Assembly (NCBI RefSeq): GCF_045066735.1
Contig: NZ_JBISHH010000026.1
Span: 558,001 to 622,000 of the forward strand
DNA from: Algibacter sp045066735
GTDB taxonomy: Bacteria; Bacteroidota; Bacteroidia; Flavobacteriales; Flavobacteriaceae
Length of the DNA: 64,000 nucleotides
Direction of reading: 5' to 3'
The translations under genes were made by a program, and so were the position numbers. Positions 41,681 to 49,568 of this stretch are shown here, piece after piece. The notes beneath the pieces are model-generated. The model did no database searches and was not told where the DNA came from. It saw only the letters and a program-made list of their open reading frames with translations. Every line of letters starts with the position of its first letter. Within the stretch, counting starts at the first letter, position 1.

Positions 41681-41700
41681 GTGATTAATTTTATAATCAC
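41681..41700. promoter_or_regulatory. Symmetric operator-like site between xerD and aroQ
   Basis: GTGATTA-N6-TAATCAC is a perfect 7-bp inverted repeat 31 bases before the aroQ ATG. It is a candidate regulator-binding site for either divergent gene; no regulator can be named. Confidence 0.35.
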
Positions 41701-41730
41701 GATTATGTAAAAATTAAATATATTTACAAT

Positions 41731-42147
41731 ATGAAAAAACTAATTATCATCAACGGGCCCAATTTAAATTTATTAGGTAAAAGAGAACCAGAAATTTATG
41801 GTAGTTTAACTTTTGAAGCTTTTTTTGGCGATTTAAAAGAAAAGTATTCTGAGGTAAGTTTAGAGTATTTTCAATCTAATATTGAAGGTGAAATTATAGA
41901 CAAATTACATGAAGTTGGTTTTGATTTAGATGGTATTATTTTAAATGCAGGGGCTTACACGCATACATCTATTGGTATAGGCGATGCTATAAAAGGCATT
42001 GAAACTCCTGTTGTAGAAGTACATATATCTAATACATTTGGCCGGGAAGCTTTTCGTCATCAATCTTACATTTCTCCAAATGCTAAAGGTGTAATATTAG
42101 GTTTTGGAATGGCAAGTTATGGTCTGGCTATACAAAGCTTTTTGTAA
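41731..42147 (+). CDS. aroQ: Type II 3-dehydroquinate dehydratase
   Basis: A 138-residue small dehydratase of the shikimate pathway (3-dehydroquinate to 3-dehydroshikimate), usually a dodecamer in the cytoplasm. The N-terminal signature INGPNLNLLGKREPEIYG holds the catalytic Arg18 and Tyr23. ILNAGAYTHTS contains the conserved Asn, and VEVHISN holds the conserved histidine, followed by the substrate-binding FGREAFR. The length is slightly under the usual 145-150 but complete in all motifs. Other shikimate genes are not nearby. TATATTTA (41720-41727), close to the -7 consensus, ends three bases before the start codon. Confidence 0.95.
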   Translation: MKKLIIINGPNLNLLGKREPEIYGSLTFEAFFGDLKEKYSEVSLEYFQSNIEGEIIDKLHEVGFDLDGIILNAGAYTHTSIGIGDAIKGIETPVVEVHISNTFGREAFRHQSYISPNAKGVILGFGMASYGLAIQSFL

Positions 42148-42202
42148 ATACTTTTAAGTTTTAATTATAAGAGCTTTGTGAAACATTAACAAAGATTAAC
42201 GG

Positions 42203-42210
42203 TAGGTTTG
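42203..42210 (+). promoter_or_regulatory. Bacteroidetes -7 element for the 165-residue envelope gene
   Basis: TAGGTTTG matches TAnnTTTG. A TTTG lies at 42175-42178 with a spacer of 24 bases, slightly long. This TTTG overlaps an inverted repeat CTTTGT-N9-ACAAAG (42174-42194). Confidence 0.45.
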
Positions 42211-42239
42211 TGTAGTATTAAATTTATAAAGGTTTATGT

Positions 42240-42737
42240 ATGAAGCAAAATTTACTTATTTTATATTTAATCTCTCCAACATTTTTTGTTCTAAATGCTC
42301 AGGAGAATTCTTCTGAAACACAAGATGCATTTGTTATAACTGACGAGGTTAACATCACCAATACTGTTTTACCGTTTTCAAATTACTTTTCAGAATACAG
42401 ATTAAATGATAATTGGATTATACGACCAGAAAATATTGAAACCAACTTTGGAGGTTTTAGTACAAACTATAGGGTTAAAGATTTCCCGTTACTAGCAAAA
42501 TACAGTTTTACTGAAAAATTTAGCGTCATGTTTGGGCCAACGACACGTTTATTATTAAAAAATGGTATTATTGAAGATGTAGCTACATCAGGAACTTTAG
42601 GCGTTCAATACGATTTTACTGAATCCTTTTTAATGGAAGCGAGGCTAAATTATAATTTAACCGATGATTCTCCTTTTAAATCAAATCTACCAACTACAAA
42701 TTCTATATTTAAATTAAGTGGGAAATATAAATTCTAA
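42240..42737 (+). CDS. Small outer-membrane beta-barrel-like protein
   Basis: A 165-residue protein with a signal peptide (LLILYLISPTFFVLNAQ, cleavage about residue 20). The mature part shows alternating strand patterns (LAKYSFTEKFSVMFGPTTRL, GTLGVQYDFTESFLMEARLNYNL) and ends with an aromatic KLSGKYKF, as expected for an outer-membrane barrel of about eight strands. It resembles flavobacterial proteins annotated only as hypothetical. It is not clearly linked to aroQ, having its own promoter-like box and a strong terminator. Confidence 0.65.
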   Translation: MKQNLLILYLISPTFFVLNAQENSSETQDAFVITDEVNITNTVLPFSNYFSEYRLNDNWIIRPENIETNFGGFSTNYRVKDFPLLAKYSFTEKFSVMFGPTTRLLLKNGIIEDVATSGTLGVQYDFTESFLMEARLNYNLTDDSPFKSNLPTTNSIFKLSGKYKF

Positions 42738-42776
42738 AAAAAAGTGCGATTCAAAATAAATTGAATCGCACTTTTT
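42737..42776. terminator. Bidirectional terminator between the envelope gene and lpd
   Basis: The stem AAAAAGTGCGATTCAA / TTGAATCGCACTTTTT has a six-base loop and A/T runs on both sides. It serves both convergent genes. Confidence 0.92.
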
Positions 42777-42799
42777 ATATTTATAATATCTAATAGTAA

Positions 42800-44176
42800 T
42801 TAGATATGTATTACTTCATCATAAGCAGCTGCAACAGCTTCCATAACAGCTTCACTCATTGTTGGGTGTGGGTGAATGGTTTTTAAAACTTCATGACCAG
42901 TAGTTTCTAGTTTTCTACCTAAAACAGCTTCTGCAATCATATCGGTAACACCAGCACCAACCATATGGCATCCTAACCATTCGCCGTACTTAGCATCAAA
43001 AATTACTTTTACAAAACCTTCTTTGTTTCCACCAGCACTCGCTTTTCCAGACGCAGAGAAAGGGAATTTACCAATCTTTACATCTAAGCCTTGTTCTTTA
43101 GCTTGCTTTTCAGTGATACCAACAGATGCAATTTCAGGAGTACAGTAAGTACAACCAGGAATGTTTCCGTAATCTAAAGCTTCAACATGTTGTCCAGCTA
43201 ATTTTTCTACACATAGTATACCTTCAGCAGAAGCAACGTGTGCTAAAGCAGGGCCAGGAGTGATATCTCCAATAGCAAAATACCCAGGGATATTAGTTTG
43301 GTAAAAATCGTTAACGATTACTTTATCTCTATCAACAACAATTCCAACATCTTCTAAACCAATGTTTTCAATGTTTGTTTTAATACCAACGGCACTTAAA
43401 ATAATATCGGCTTCAAGAACTTCTTCACCTTTACTTGTTTTAACCGTAGCTTTTACACCTTCACCAGATGTATCCACACTTGTAACTTCAGCAGAAGTCA
43501 TTATTTTTATACCTGCTTTTTTGAAAGAACGCTCAACTAACTTAGATACGTCTTCATCTTCAACAGGAACAATCTTAGGTAAATATTCTACAATAGTTAC
43601 ATCGGTTCCCATAGAGTTGTAAAAGTATGCGAACTCAACACCAATAGCTCCAGAACCAACCACAATCATTTTTTTAGGTTGTTTCTTTAAAGTCATAGCT
43701 TGTCTGTATCCTATTACTTTTTCACCATCTTGGGGTAAGTTTGGTAACTCACGAGAGCGAGCTCCTGTAGCAATAATGATATTATCGGCACTATATTCAG
43801 TACCATCAACATCAATCTTTTTACCAGGTTTTAACTTTCCGAAACCATCGATAACGTCTACTTTATTTTTTTTAAGTAAAAACTGAACACCTTTACTCAT
43901 ACCATCTGCAACACCACGGCTACGTTTTACAACAGCATCAAAATCGTGTTCTGCATCTGTTACTTTTAAACCGTAATCTTCAGCATGTTTTAGATATTCA
44001 AAAACTTGAGCAGATTTTAATAAGGCTTTGGTTGGAATACAACCCCAGTTTAAACAAACCCCACCAAGATTTTCTTTTTCAACAATAGCAGTTTTAAAAC
44101 CTAATTGTGATGCTCTAATAGCTGTTACATAACCACCAGGACCACTTCCAAGAACAATAATATCGTATTTACTCAT
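42800..44176 (-). CDS. lpd: Dihydrolipoyl dehydrogenase
   Basis: A 458-residue FAD/NAD disulfide oxidoreductase, the E3 subunit of 2-oxoacid dehydrogenases and the glycine cleavage system. GSGPGGYVTAI (10-20) binds FAD, and the redox pair is Cys41/Cys46 in GGVCLNWGCIPTK. VVGSGAIGVEFA binds NAD, and the C-terminal HPHPTMSEA carries the His-Glu acid-base pair. It is a single gene, not next to E1 or E2 genes, so it is probably shared among complexes. It is divergent from the NADH dehydrogenase gene. Confidence 0.96.
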   Translation of the reverse strand: MSKYDIIVLGSGPGGYVTAIRASQLGFKTAIVEKENLGGVCLNWGCIPTKALLKSAQVFEYLKHAEDYGLKVTDAEHDFDAVVKRSRGVADGMSKGVQFLLKKNKVDVIDGFGKLKPGKKIDVDGTEYSADNIIIATGARSRELPNLPQDGEKVIGYRQAMTLKKQPKKMIVVGSGAIGVEFAYFYNSMGTDVTIVEYLPKIVPVEDEDVSKLVERSFKKAGIKIMTSAEVTSVDTSGEGVKATVKTSKGEEVLEADIILSAVGIKTNIENIGLEDVGIVVDRDKVIVNDFYQTNIPGYFAIGDITPGPALAHVASAEGILCVEKLAGQHVEALDYGNIPGCTYCTPEIASVGITEKQAKEQGLDVKIGKFPFSASGKASAGGNKEGFVKVIFDAKYGEWLGCHMVGAGVTDMIAEAVLGRKLETTGHEVLKTIHPHPTMSEAVMEAVAAAYDEVIHI

Positions 44177-44326
44177 TTGTTAATTTTTAGGTTACGAATT
44201 TACAAAATCGAAATGTAATAATGAATTAACAAAGGCTTAAATCGAAAAAAAAAGCTTTGTAACTTTTCATTTGGTTTTCAATAAATTAGAAGTAACAGGG
44301 ATTAAAGGAATTTACCATTGTTTTAC

Positions 44327-44334
44327 TACCTTTG
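44327..44334 (+). promoter_or_regulatory. Bacteroidetes -7 element deciding the Ndh-2 start
   Basis: TACCTTTG matches TAnnTTTG exactly. It overlaps an upstream in-frame TTG (44332), so that codon cannot be the start of a message made here. The first ATG after it is at 44353. Confidence 0.5.
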
Positions 44335-44352
44335 CTTTGCAAGTTATTATTT

Positions 44353-45639
44353 ATGAACATACCTAAAACAAGTTACCCACGAATTATTATAATTGGTGGC
44401 GGTTTTGCAGGAATTGCCTTAGCAAGAAAATTATCTAAACAAGAAGTACAAGTAGTGCTCTTGGATAAGCATAATTACCACACCTTTCAACCATTGCTGT
44501 ATCAGGTATCTACCGGTGGGCTTGAGCCAGACTCTATTGCATACCCAATTCGAAAAGTATTAAAAGATTTTCCTAACTTTCATTTCAGACTAGCAGAAGT
44601 AAATCAAATAGATACCACTTGCAACACAATAAAAACCAATATTGGTGATTTAAAATTCGATTATTTAGTAGTCGCTTCAGGCTCTAAAACCAATTATTTT
44701 GGAAATTCTGAAATCGAAAAGCACAGTATGGCCATGAAAACCATACCACAATCGCTAAACTTAAGGAGTTTAATACTCGAAAATTTCGAAGAAGCACTTT
44801 TAACAACCGACTTGGATGAGCGTATAGCGCTTATGAATTTTGTAATAGTAGGAGGCGGACCAACAGGTGTAGAGCTGGCAGGAGCTTTAGCCGAGATTAA
44901 AAAAGGTATTCTACCGAAGGATTATCCCGATTTAGATACGCGATTAGCACAGATTAATATTATCCAATCTGGGGATTGTATTTTAAAAGGGATGAGTGAA
45001 AATGCATCGGCCAAAGCCGAAGATTTTTTAGAAAAACTAGGTGTTCACGTTTGGAAAAATTTACGAGTAACTAACTACGACGGAAAAACGGTAACTACAA
45101 ATACCGATTTAACCTTCGAAACAGCCACCGTAGTTTGGGCAGCAGGTGTGCAAGGCGCAACTATAAAAGGGCTAGATGCTAAAGATTTTGTCACTCGTGG
45201 TAACCGCCTTTTAGTAAATCATTTTAACCAAATAAAAGGCTTCGAGCATATTTTTGCCATTGGAGATATTGCTTGTATGGCAACCGAAGAGTTTCCAGGA
45301 GGATTACCTATGATGGCTCAACCAGCCATTCAACAAGGTCAGCAATTGGGAGTAAACATACTTAAGCTTATTAACAATAAACCCATGGAACCCTTTGAGT
45401 ATAAGGATAAAGGAGCCATGGCAACGGTAGGTAGAAATAAAGCTGTAGTCGATTTAAAAAACATTAGGTTTCAAGGTGTCTTTGCATGGTATGTTTGGAT
45501 GTTTGTCCATTTGTTTTTCCTTATTGGTTTCCGAAATCGTATGGTTGTATTCGTAAATTGGGTTTATAATTATATTCGTTTTGATCGCGAAGCACGATTA
45601 ATAATTCGTCCGTTTAAAAATAAATTTAAAGCAGAATAA
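44353..45639 (+). CDS. Type II NADH dehydrogenase-like FAD oxidoreductase
   Basis: The start is placed at ATG 44353 (MNIPKTSYPR) because an upstream in-frame TTG lies in the promoter box; this gives 428 residues. The FAD-binding GxGxxG is IIGGGFAGIAL at the N-terminus, and the NADH-binding one is VIVGGGPTGVELAGAL near 165-180. AIGDIA is the second FAD contact. The C-terminus has a hydrophobic helix (WYVWMFVHLFFLIGFRN) for membrane attachment, as in single-subunit, non-proton-pumping NADH:quinone oxidoreductases. It feeds electrons to menaquinone at the cytoplasmic face of the inner membrane. Confidence 0.9.
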   Translation: MNIPKTSYPRIIIIGGGFAGIALARKLSKQEVQVVLLDKHNYHTFQPLLYQVSTGGLEPDSIAYPIRKVLKDFPNFHFRLAEVNQIDTTCNTIKTNIGDLKFDYLVVASGSKTNYFGNSEIEKHSMAMKTIPQSLNLRSLILENFEEALLTTDLDERIALMNFVIVGGGPTGVELAGALAEIKKGILPKDYPDLDTRLAQINIIQSGDCILKGMSENASAKAEDFLEKLGVHVWKNLRVTNYDGKTVTTNTDLTFETATVVWAAGVQGATIKGLDAKDFVTRGNRLLVNHFNQIKGFEHIFAIGDIACMATEEFPGGLPMMAQPAIQQGQQLGVNILKLINNKPMEPFEYKDKGAMATVGRNKAVVDLKNIRFQGVFAWYVWMFVHLFFLIGFRNRMVVFVNWVYNYIRFDREARLIIRPFKNKFKAE

Positions 45640-45654
45640 TATATTAATTTTTTT

Positions 45655-45820
45655 GGGCGAGTTGCCATGAAAAATAGGCAACCAGGCTTTCCGCTATATC
45701 TTTTATGTGCAAGGCGGTTATAGCTTTATATTAGCGCAATTGGCCAGCATTAAGCGAGAGAAATTATACAAGGGAAAGGCAGCACAAAAAAGGATGCCGC
45801 ATCAATCCTTCTCGCGGGGC
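45655..45820. repeat. Dispersed intergenic stem-loop repeat, copy 3 (enlarged)
   Basis: It occupies the 313-base gap after the Ndh-2 gene. It starts GGGCGA with hairpin GTTGCC / GGCAAC (45661-45682), then GGCTTTCCGCTATATC, and ends AGGATGCCGCATCAATCC-TTCTCGCG. Compared with copies 1 and 2 the middle is about 70 bases longer (about 45710-45780). It has no open frame. The remaining bases of the gap show nothing else. Confidence 0.6.
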
Positions 45821-45952
45821 TAATCTGTAAAAGATATTTTAAACATTATTGATTTAGGATATTTTGTCATGTACATATTAGGAGACATCGTGTAATATGG
45901 AGCGCTTCAATCTCAAAAACCTATATTAATGTTATAAACATAAAATATACCA

Positions 45953-46504
45953 TTATAAATCATCAGTAAAATGCTTTCTAGACTTCTCTTTATTAAATTT
46001 TATATCATTGTAAGCTTTAGAAGTACCTTTAGCTATAGATAGCGTTTGCCAATCCTTTCCTTTAAAAACCTTTCCTAAAAACACAATTTGCCCAATATGA
46101 TAAGAGTAATGTGACAACTGTCTATTTATAGCTTCTATAACCGTATGGCCTTCATTCCTGATATAGATAATGCGCTCTAAATCACTTTCGTTTAGAGGTT
46201 TTATAGCATTGAACAGACAGTTCCAACCGTTATTCCAACTTTCTAACAATTGCTCTTTGGTTTCAAAAGTATCATCGAATTCTCGGTTACGATTTCTCGA
46301 AGGCTTTTCGCCGTCTTCAGTTAAGAAGTTAGTCCAGCGACTTAGCATATTTCCAGAAATATGTTTTACCATAATGGCTATAGAATTGGCGTCTTGGGCA
46401 ATTTCATTTTGTAATTCATCAAATGATAATTGCTCAAAAGTTTTGTCGCCCAAACCTTTATAATATTCAAACTGTTTAATAATACTTTCTAAATAACTTT
46501 CCAT
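45953..46504 (-). CDS. DUF1572/DinB-like protein
   Basis: The start is chosen at 46504 (MESYLESIIKQFEYYK), giving 183 residues, because the seven codons before it are not typical of the family. It is a four-helix-bundle protein of the DinB/DUF1572 group. It has three potential metal-binding histidines: one in MVKHISGN (with DANSIAI before it) and two in QLSHYSYHIGQIV, the usual spacing of the DinB metal triad. Members are thiol-dependent transferases or of unknown role. It lies 60 bases after msrB on the same strand and may be co-transcribed. Confidence 0.82.
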   Translation of the reverse strand: MESYLESIIKQFEYYKGLGDKTFEQLSFDELQNEIAQDANSIAIMVKHISGNMLSRWTNFLTEDGEKPSRNRNREFDDTFETKEQLLESWNNGWNCLFNAIKPLNESDLERIIYIRNEGHTVIEAINRQLSHYSYHIGQIVFLGKVFKGKDWQTLSIAKGTSKAYNDIKFNKEKSRKHFTDDL

Positions 46505-46564
46505 AATATAAATGTAATCCATCAAAGCAATAAAAACAAATGGAAATGTAGCTTTTAAAGAAGC

Positions 46565-47041
46565 TTATTCAGCCGGAACAAATGTTAAAGACACGCCGTT
46601 AATACAATGGCGCATTCCCGTTGTGCTTTTTGGCCCATCGTTAAATACATGACCTAAATGGCCACCACATGTACCGCAATGTTCTTCGGTTCTAGCATAT
46701 CCTAAATCGTAATCGGTAGAAAAATCAACATTACCTTCTATTTCGCGATCAAAACTTGGCCATCCTGTGCCAGAATCAAATTTATGTTCACTTTTAAACA
46801 AAGGAGTTTCACATGCTTTACAAACATAGGTTCCCGTTTTTTTATTACTGTTTAATTTACTCGAAAAAGCACGTTCTGTTCCAGCTTCGCGTAAAACGTA
46901 AAACTCAGTTGCCGTTAATTGGTCTTTCCATTCGGCTTTTGTTTTGGTAACTTCAAACGTTTTCTCTGCTTTTTTCTTTTGTGCAGAAGAGTTACAGCTA
47001 AAAACTAAAAATATGCTAAGTGCTACTAATATCTTTTTCAT
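46565..47041 (-). CDS. msrB: Peptide-methionine (R)-S-oxide reductase, lipoprotein form
   Basis: A 158-residue protein with a lipoprotein signal (ILVALSIFLVFSC, cysteine about residue 16), so it acts in the periplasm or envelope rather than the cytoplasm. The MsrB domain (about 35-155) has the two zinc CxxC pairs (VCKACE and HCGTCGGH), the family motif FDSGTGWPSF, and the catalytic cysteine in RHCINGVSL. It repairs methionine-R-sulfoxide in exported proteins. The electron donor is unknown, and there is no MsrA partner or thioredoxin-like gene adjacent. Confidence 0.94.
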   Translation of the reverse strand: MKKILVALSIFLVFSCNSSAQKKKAEKTFEVTKTKAEWKDQLTATEFYVLREAGTERAFSSKLNSNKKTGTYVCKACETPLFKSEHKFDSGTGWPSFDREIEGNVDFSTDYDLGYARTEEHCGTCGGHLGHVFNDGPKSTTGMRHCINGVSLTFVPAE

Positions 47042-47244
47042 TTGGTATGTTTCTTTAGTTTGTCGAATAATTGTTGTAAAAATAACAAATAGTAAATTTT
47101 TAAATGGGGTCGTTTTTTTATCGAAAAAGCTATTATATTCTATTTAAAGTTTGTTTATTTGAATGTGACAATTTACAGAAAAGTGTGTCTCATTAATGTA
47201 ATGGATACAGTTTGTATTATTTAGATCAATTAAAACCCACAAAA

Positions 47245-48066
47245 ATGAAATTAAAAACAACTTTTATAGCCTTAGGGATTTGCAGTATAATTTTTTCATG
47301 TGCAGAGAACCCATTTACTGGAAAGAAAACAATGGCATTTGTGTCGAACGCGCAATTATTTCCAACAGCTTTTGCTCAATACGATCAGTTTTTAACTGAT
47401 AATAATGTAGTAACAGGCACAGCAGATGCTGAAATGATAACACGAGTAGGCCAGCGTATAGCAGTAGCAGCAGAACGTTGGTTAACCGCAAATGGACATG
47501 CTGGTTACTTAAACGATTATAAATGGGAGTATAATTTAGTAAATGATGAAACTGTAAATGCTTGGTGTATGCCAGGAGGTAAAATAGTATTTTACACAGG
47601 TATTTTACCAATTGCGGCAAACGAAACCGGGGTCGCAGCTATTATGGGCCACGAGGTTGCACATGCTTTAGCAAACCACGGACAACAACGTATGAGTGCA
47701 GGGTATTTGCAACAAGGCTTAGCCGTTGCAGGAAATGTAGCAATACAAGATGAGCAATCTAGAAATGCTTTTAATCAATATTATGGAGTAGGATCTCAAG
47801 TTTTAGGAATGTTACCATTTAGTAGAAGTCATGAAACTGAAGCTGATAAAATTGGTTTATATTTAATGGCTGTTGCGGGGTATAACCCAGATGAAGCTGC
47901 TGAATTATGGAAGCGTATGAAAGCAAATAGTGGAGGAGATGCTCCAGCAGAGTTTATGAGTACACACCCATCTAACGATACAAGAATCAATAATTTAACA
48001 GAATGGGCGCCAGATGCTAAAAAAGAAGCAACTAAATTTGGTATAACATCGTTTAGAGCGATATAA
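47245..48066 (+). CDS. M48 family zinc metallopeptidase, lipoprotein
   Basis: The start is placed at ATG 47245 (MKLKTTFIALG). An in-frame TTG at 47212 is rejected because the lipoprotein signal begins at the ATG. That gives 273 residues with a lipobox SIIFSC (cysteine about residue 19) followed by AENPF. The zinc site is HEVAH (136-140), with the third ligand glutamate in SRSHETEADKIGL. The family includes LoiP and BepA, which process or degrade outer-membrane proteins. Likely role: quality control of envelope proteins. It is followed by a terminator, so it is separate from the MFS gene. Confidence 0.92.
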   Translation: MKLKTTFIALGICSIIFSCAENPFTGKKTMAFVSNAQLFPTAFAQYDQFLTDNNVVTGTADAEMITRVGQRIAVAAERWLTANGHAGYLNDYKWEYNLVNDETVNAWCMPGGKIVFYTGILPIAANETGVAAIMGHEVAHALANHGQQRMSAGYLQQGLAVAGNVAIQDEQSRNAFNQYYGVGSQVLGMLPFSRSHETEADKIGLYLMAVAGYNPDEAAELWKRMKANSGGDAPAEFMSTHPSNDTRINNLTEWAPDAKKEATKFGITSFRAI

Positions 48067-48095
48067 CATTATAATAAAATATTTGTTTACTTTAG

Positions 48096-48123
48096 AAGCT
48101 GCTAATACTTAGCAGCTTTTTTT
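48096..48123 (+). terminator. Rho-independent terminator after the M48 gene
   Basis: The 10-bp stem AAGCTGCTAA / TTAGCAGCTT has a TAC loop and is followed by seven T. Confidence 0.88.
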
Positions 48124-48142
48124 ATTTAGCTATATTTATTAT

Positions 48143-49537
48143 ATGATTCAACTTGAAAAAGGAAGTAAAAAACTATTAAATGCTTGGGCGTTTTACGATT
48201 GGGCAAACTCGGTTTACACTTTAACTATTGCATCTTCTATTTTTCCAATTTTTTATTCTGCATTATTTCTTTCAGAAGTTAAAACTGTAGAAGCTTTTGG
48301 AACGGTTTTTAAGAGTACTGCGTTAATTACTTTTGTTACGGCTTTTACCTTTTTAATTGTAGCTTTTACATCTCCAATATTATCAGGTATAGCAGATTAC
48401 GTTGGGAACAAAAAGAACTTTCTTAAATTTTTCTGTTATTTAGGCAGTGCAGGTTGCGTTGGATTGTATTGGTTTAGTTTAGATAAAATTCATCTGAGTT
48501 TATTGTTCTATTTCATGGGGTTAATTGGTTATTGGGGAAGTTTAGTTTTCTATAATTCATATTTGCCAGATATTGCATATCCAGAACAGCAAGATAGTAT
48601 TAGCGCTAAAGGGTTTTCTTTAGGCTACTTTGGAAGTGTACTGTTGTTAATCTTTAACTTATGTATGGTTATGTTTCCGCAGTTTTTTGGATTCGATTTA
48701 AGTATTGCAGAATCTATAAGAGAAACAGGAACAGAAGCTGAGATACAATTGGCATTAAGTGAAGCTAAAGATGCCGCATCTTTTAAAGCCATGAAAATAT
48801 CTTTTATTACGGTTGGTATTTGGTGGGCATTATTTAGTCAATACTCTTTTTATTTTTTACCTAAAGGAGCTAAAACAGGGCATAAAGTAACTCGTGCTGT
48901 TGTGTTTAATGGTTTAAGAGAATTACGTGAAGTATGGAAGCAACTTAAACAAGATTTAAGGTTAAAGCGCTATTTATATGCTTTTTTTGTTTTTAGTATG
49001 GCCGTGCAAACAATTATGTTAGTTGCTGTTTATTTTGGTGAAGAAGAAATTTCTTGGGGAACAGATAGCGAAAAAACCATGGGATTAATTGTTAGTATTT
49101 TAGTCATACAGATTGTAGCAATTCTTGGCGCTTATTTAACATCCAAAGCATCCGCAACATATGGAAATATAAAAACCCTTATTGCTGTTAATTTTGTTTG
49201 GATGATACTGTGTTTTTATGCGTACATGATGCATACACCAATGCAGTTTTACATTGCGGCGGGTATTGTTGGCTTAGTAATGGGGGGTGTGCAATCCCTT
49301 GGACGTTCTACATATTCTAAGTTTTTACCAGAAACAGAAGACACCACATCGTATTTTAGTTTTTATGATGTAGCCGAGAAAATAGGTATTGTAATTGGTA
49401 TGGTTATTTTTGCTACTGTAGATCAAATTACAGGAACGATGAGAAATGCTATTTTAGTATTAGTCGTTTTTTTTATTGGAGGTATTGTGTTGCTTTTTAG
49501 AGTTCCAAATGAAAATAAAAAGACTGCTTTAAAATAA
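48143..49537 (+). CDS. MFS transporter, UMF1 family
   Basis: A 464-residue inner-membrane transporter with about 12 hydrophobic segments, arranged as two six-helix halves joined by a charged loop around 250-270 (LRELREVWKQLKQDLRLKRY). The N-terminal WAFYDWANSVYTLTI is the signature of the UMF1 branch of the major facilitator superfamily, related to yeast Atg22. The branch includes amino-acid exporters in vacuoles, but the bacterial substrate is unknown. A TATATTTA box close to the -7 consensus lies just before the ATG. Only the preceding terminator separates it from the M48 gene. Confidence 0.88.
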   Translation: MIQLEKGSKKLLNAWAFYDWANSVYTLTIASSIFPIFYSALFLSEVKTVEAFGTVFKSTALITFVTAFTFLIVAFTSPILSGIADYVGNKKNFLKFFCYLGSAGCVGLYWFSLDKIHLSLLFYFMGLIGYWGSLVFYNSYLPDIAYPEQQDSISAKGFSLGYFGSVLLLIFNLCMVMFPQFFGFDLSIAESIRETGTEAEIQLALSEAKDAASFKAMKISFITVGIWWALFSQYSFYFLPKGAKTGHKVTRAVVFNGLRELREVWKQLKQDLRLKRYLYAFFVFSMAVQTIMLVAVYFGEEEISWGTDSEKTMGLIVSILVIQIVAILGAYLTSKASATYGNIKTLIAVNFVWMILCFYAYMMHTPMQFYIAAGIVGLVMGGVQSLGRSTYSKFLPETEDTTSYFSFYDVAEKIGIVIGMVIFATVDQITGTMRNAILVLVVFFIGGIVLLFRVPNENKKTALK

Positions 49538-49568
49538 TAAAACAGCCTTTCTTTTGTTACAGAATAAC

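Noticed and set aside
44332..44352. Longer N-terminus of the Ndh-2 gene from a TTG
   Set aside because: The TTG lies inside the -7 promoter box TACCTTTG. The ATG at 44353 fits the family N-terminus.
46505..46525. Longer start of the DUF1572-like gene
   Set aside because: The added residues (MMDYIYI) precede a good ATG at 46504 that matches the expected helical start.
47212..47244. TTG start for the M48 peptidase
   Set aside because: The lipoprotein signal begins at ATG 47245, and the extra eleven residues would spoil it.
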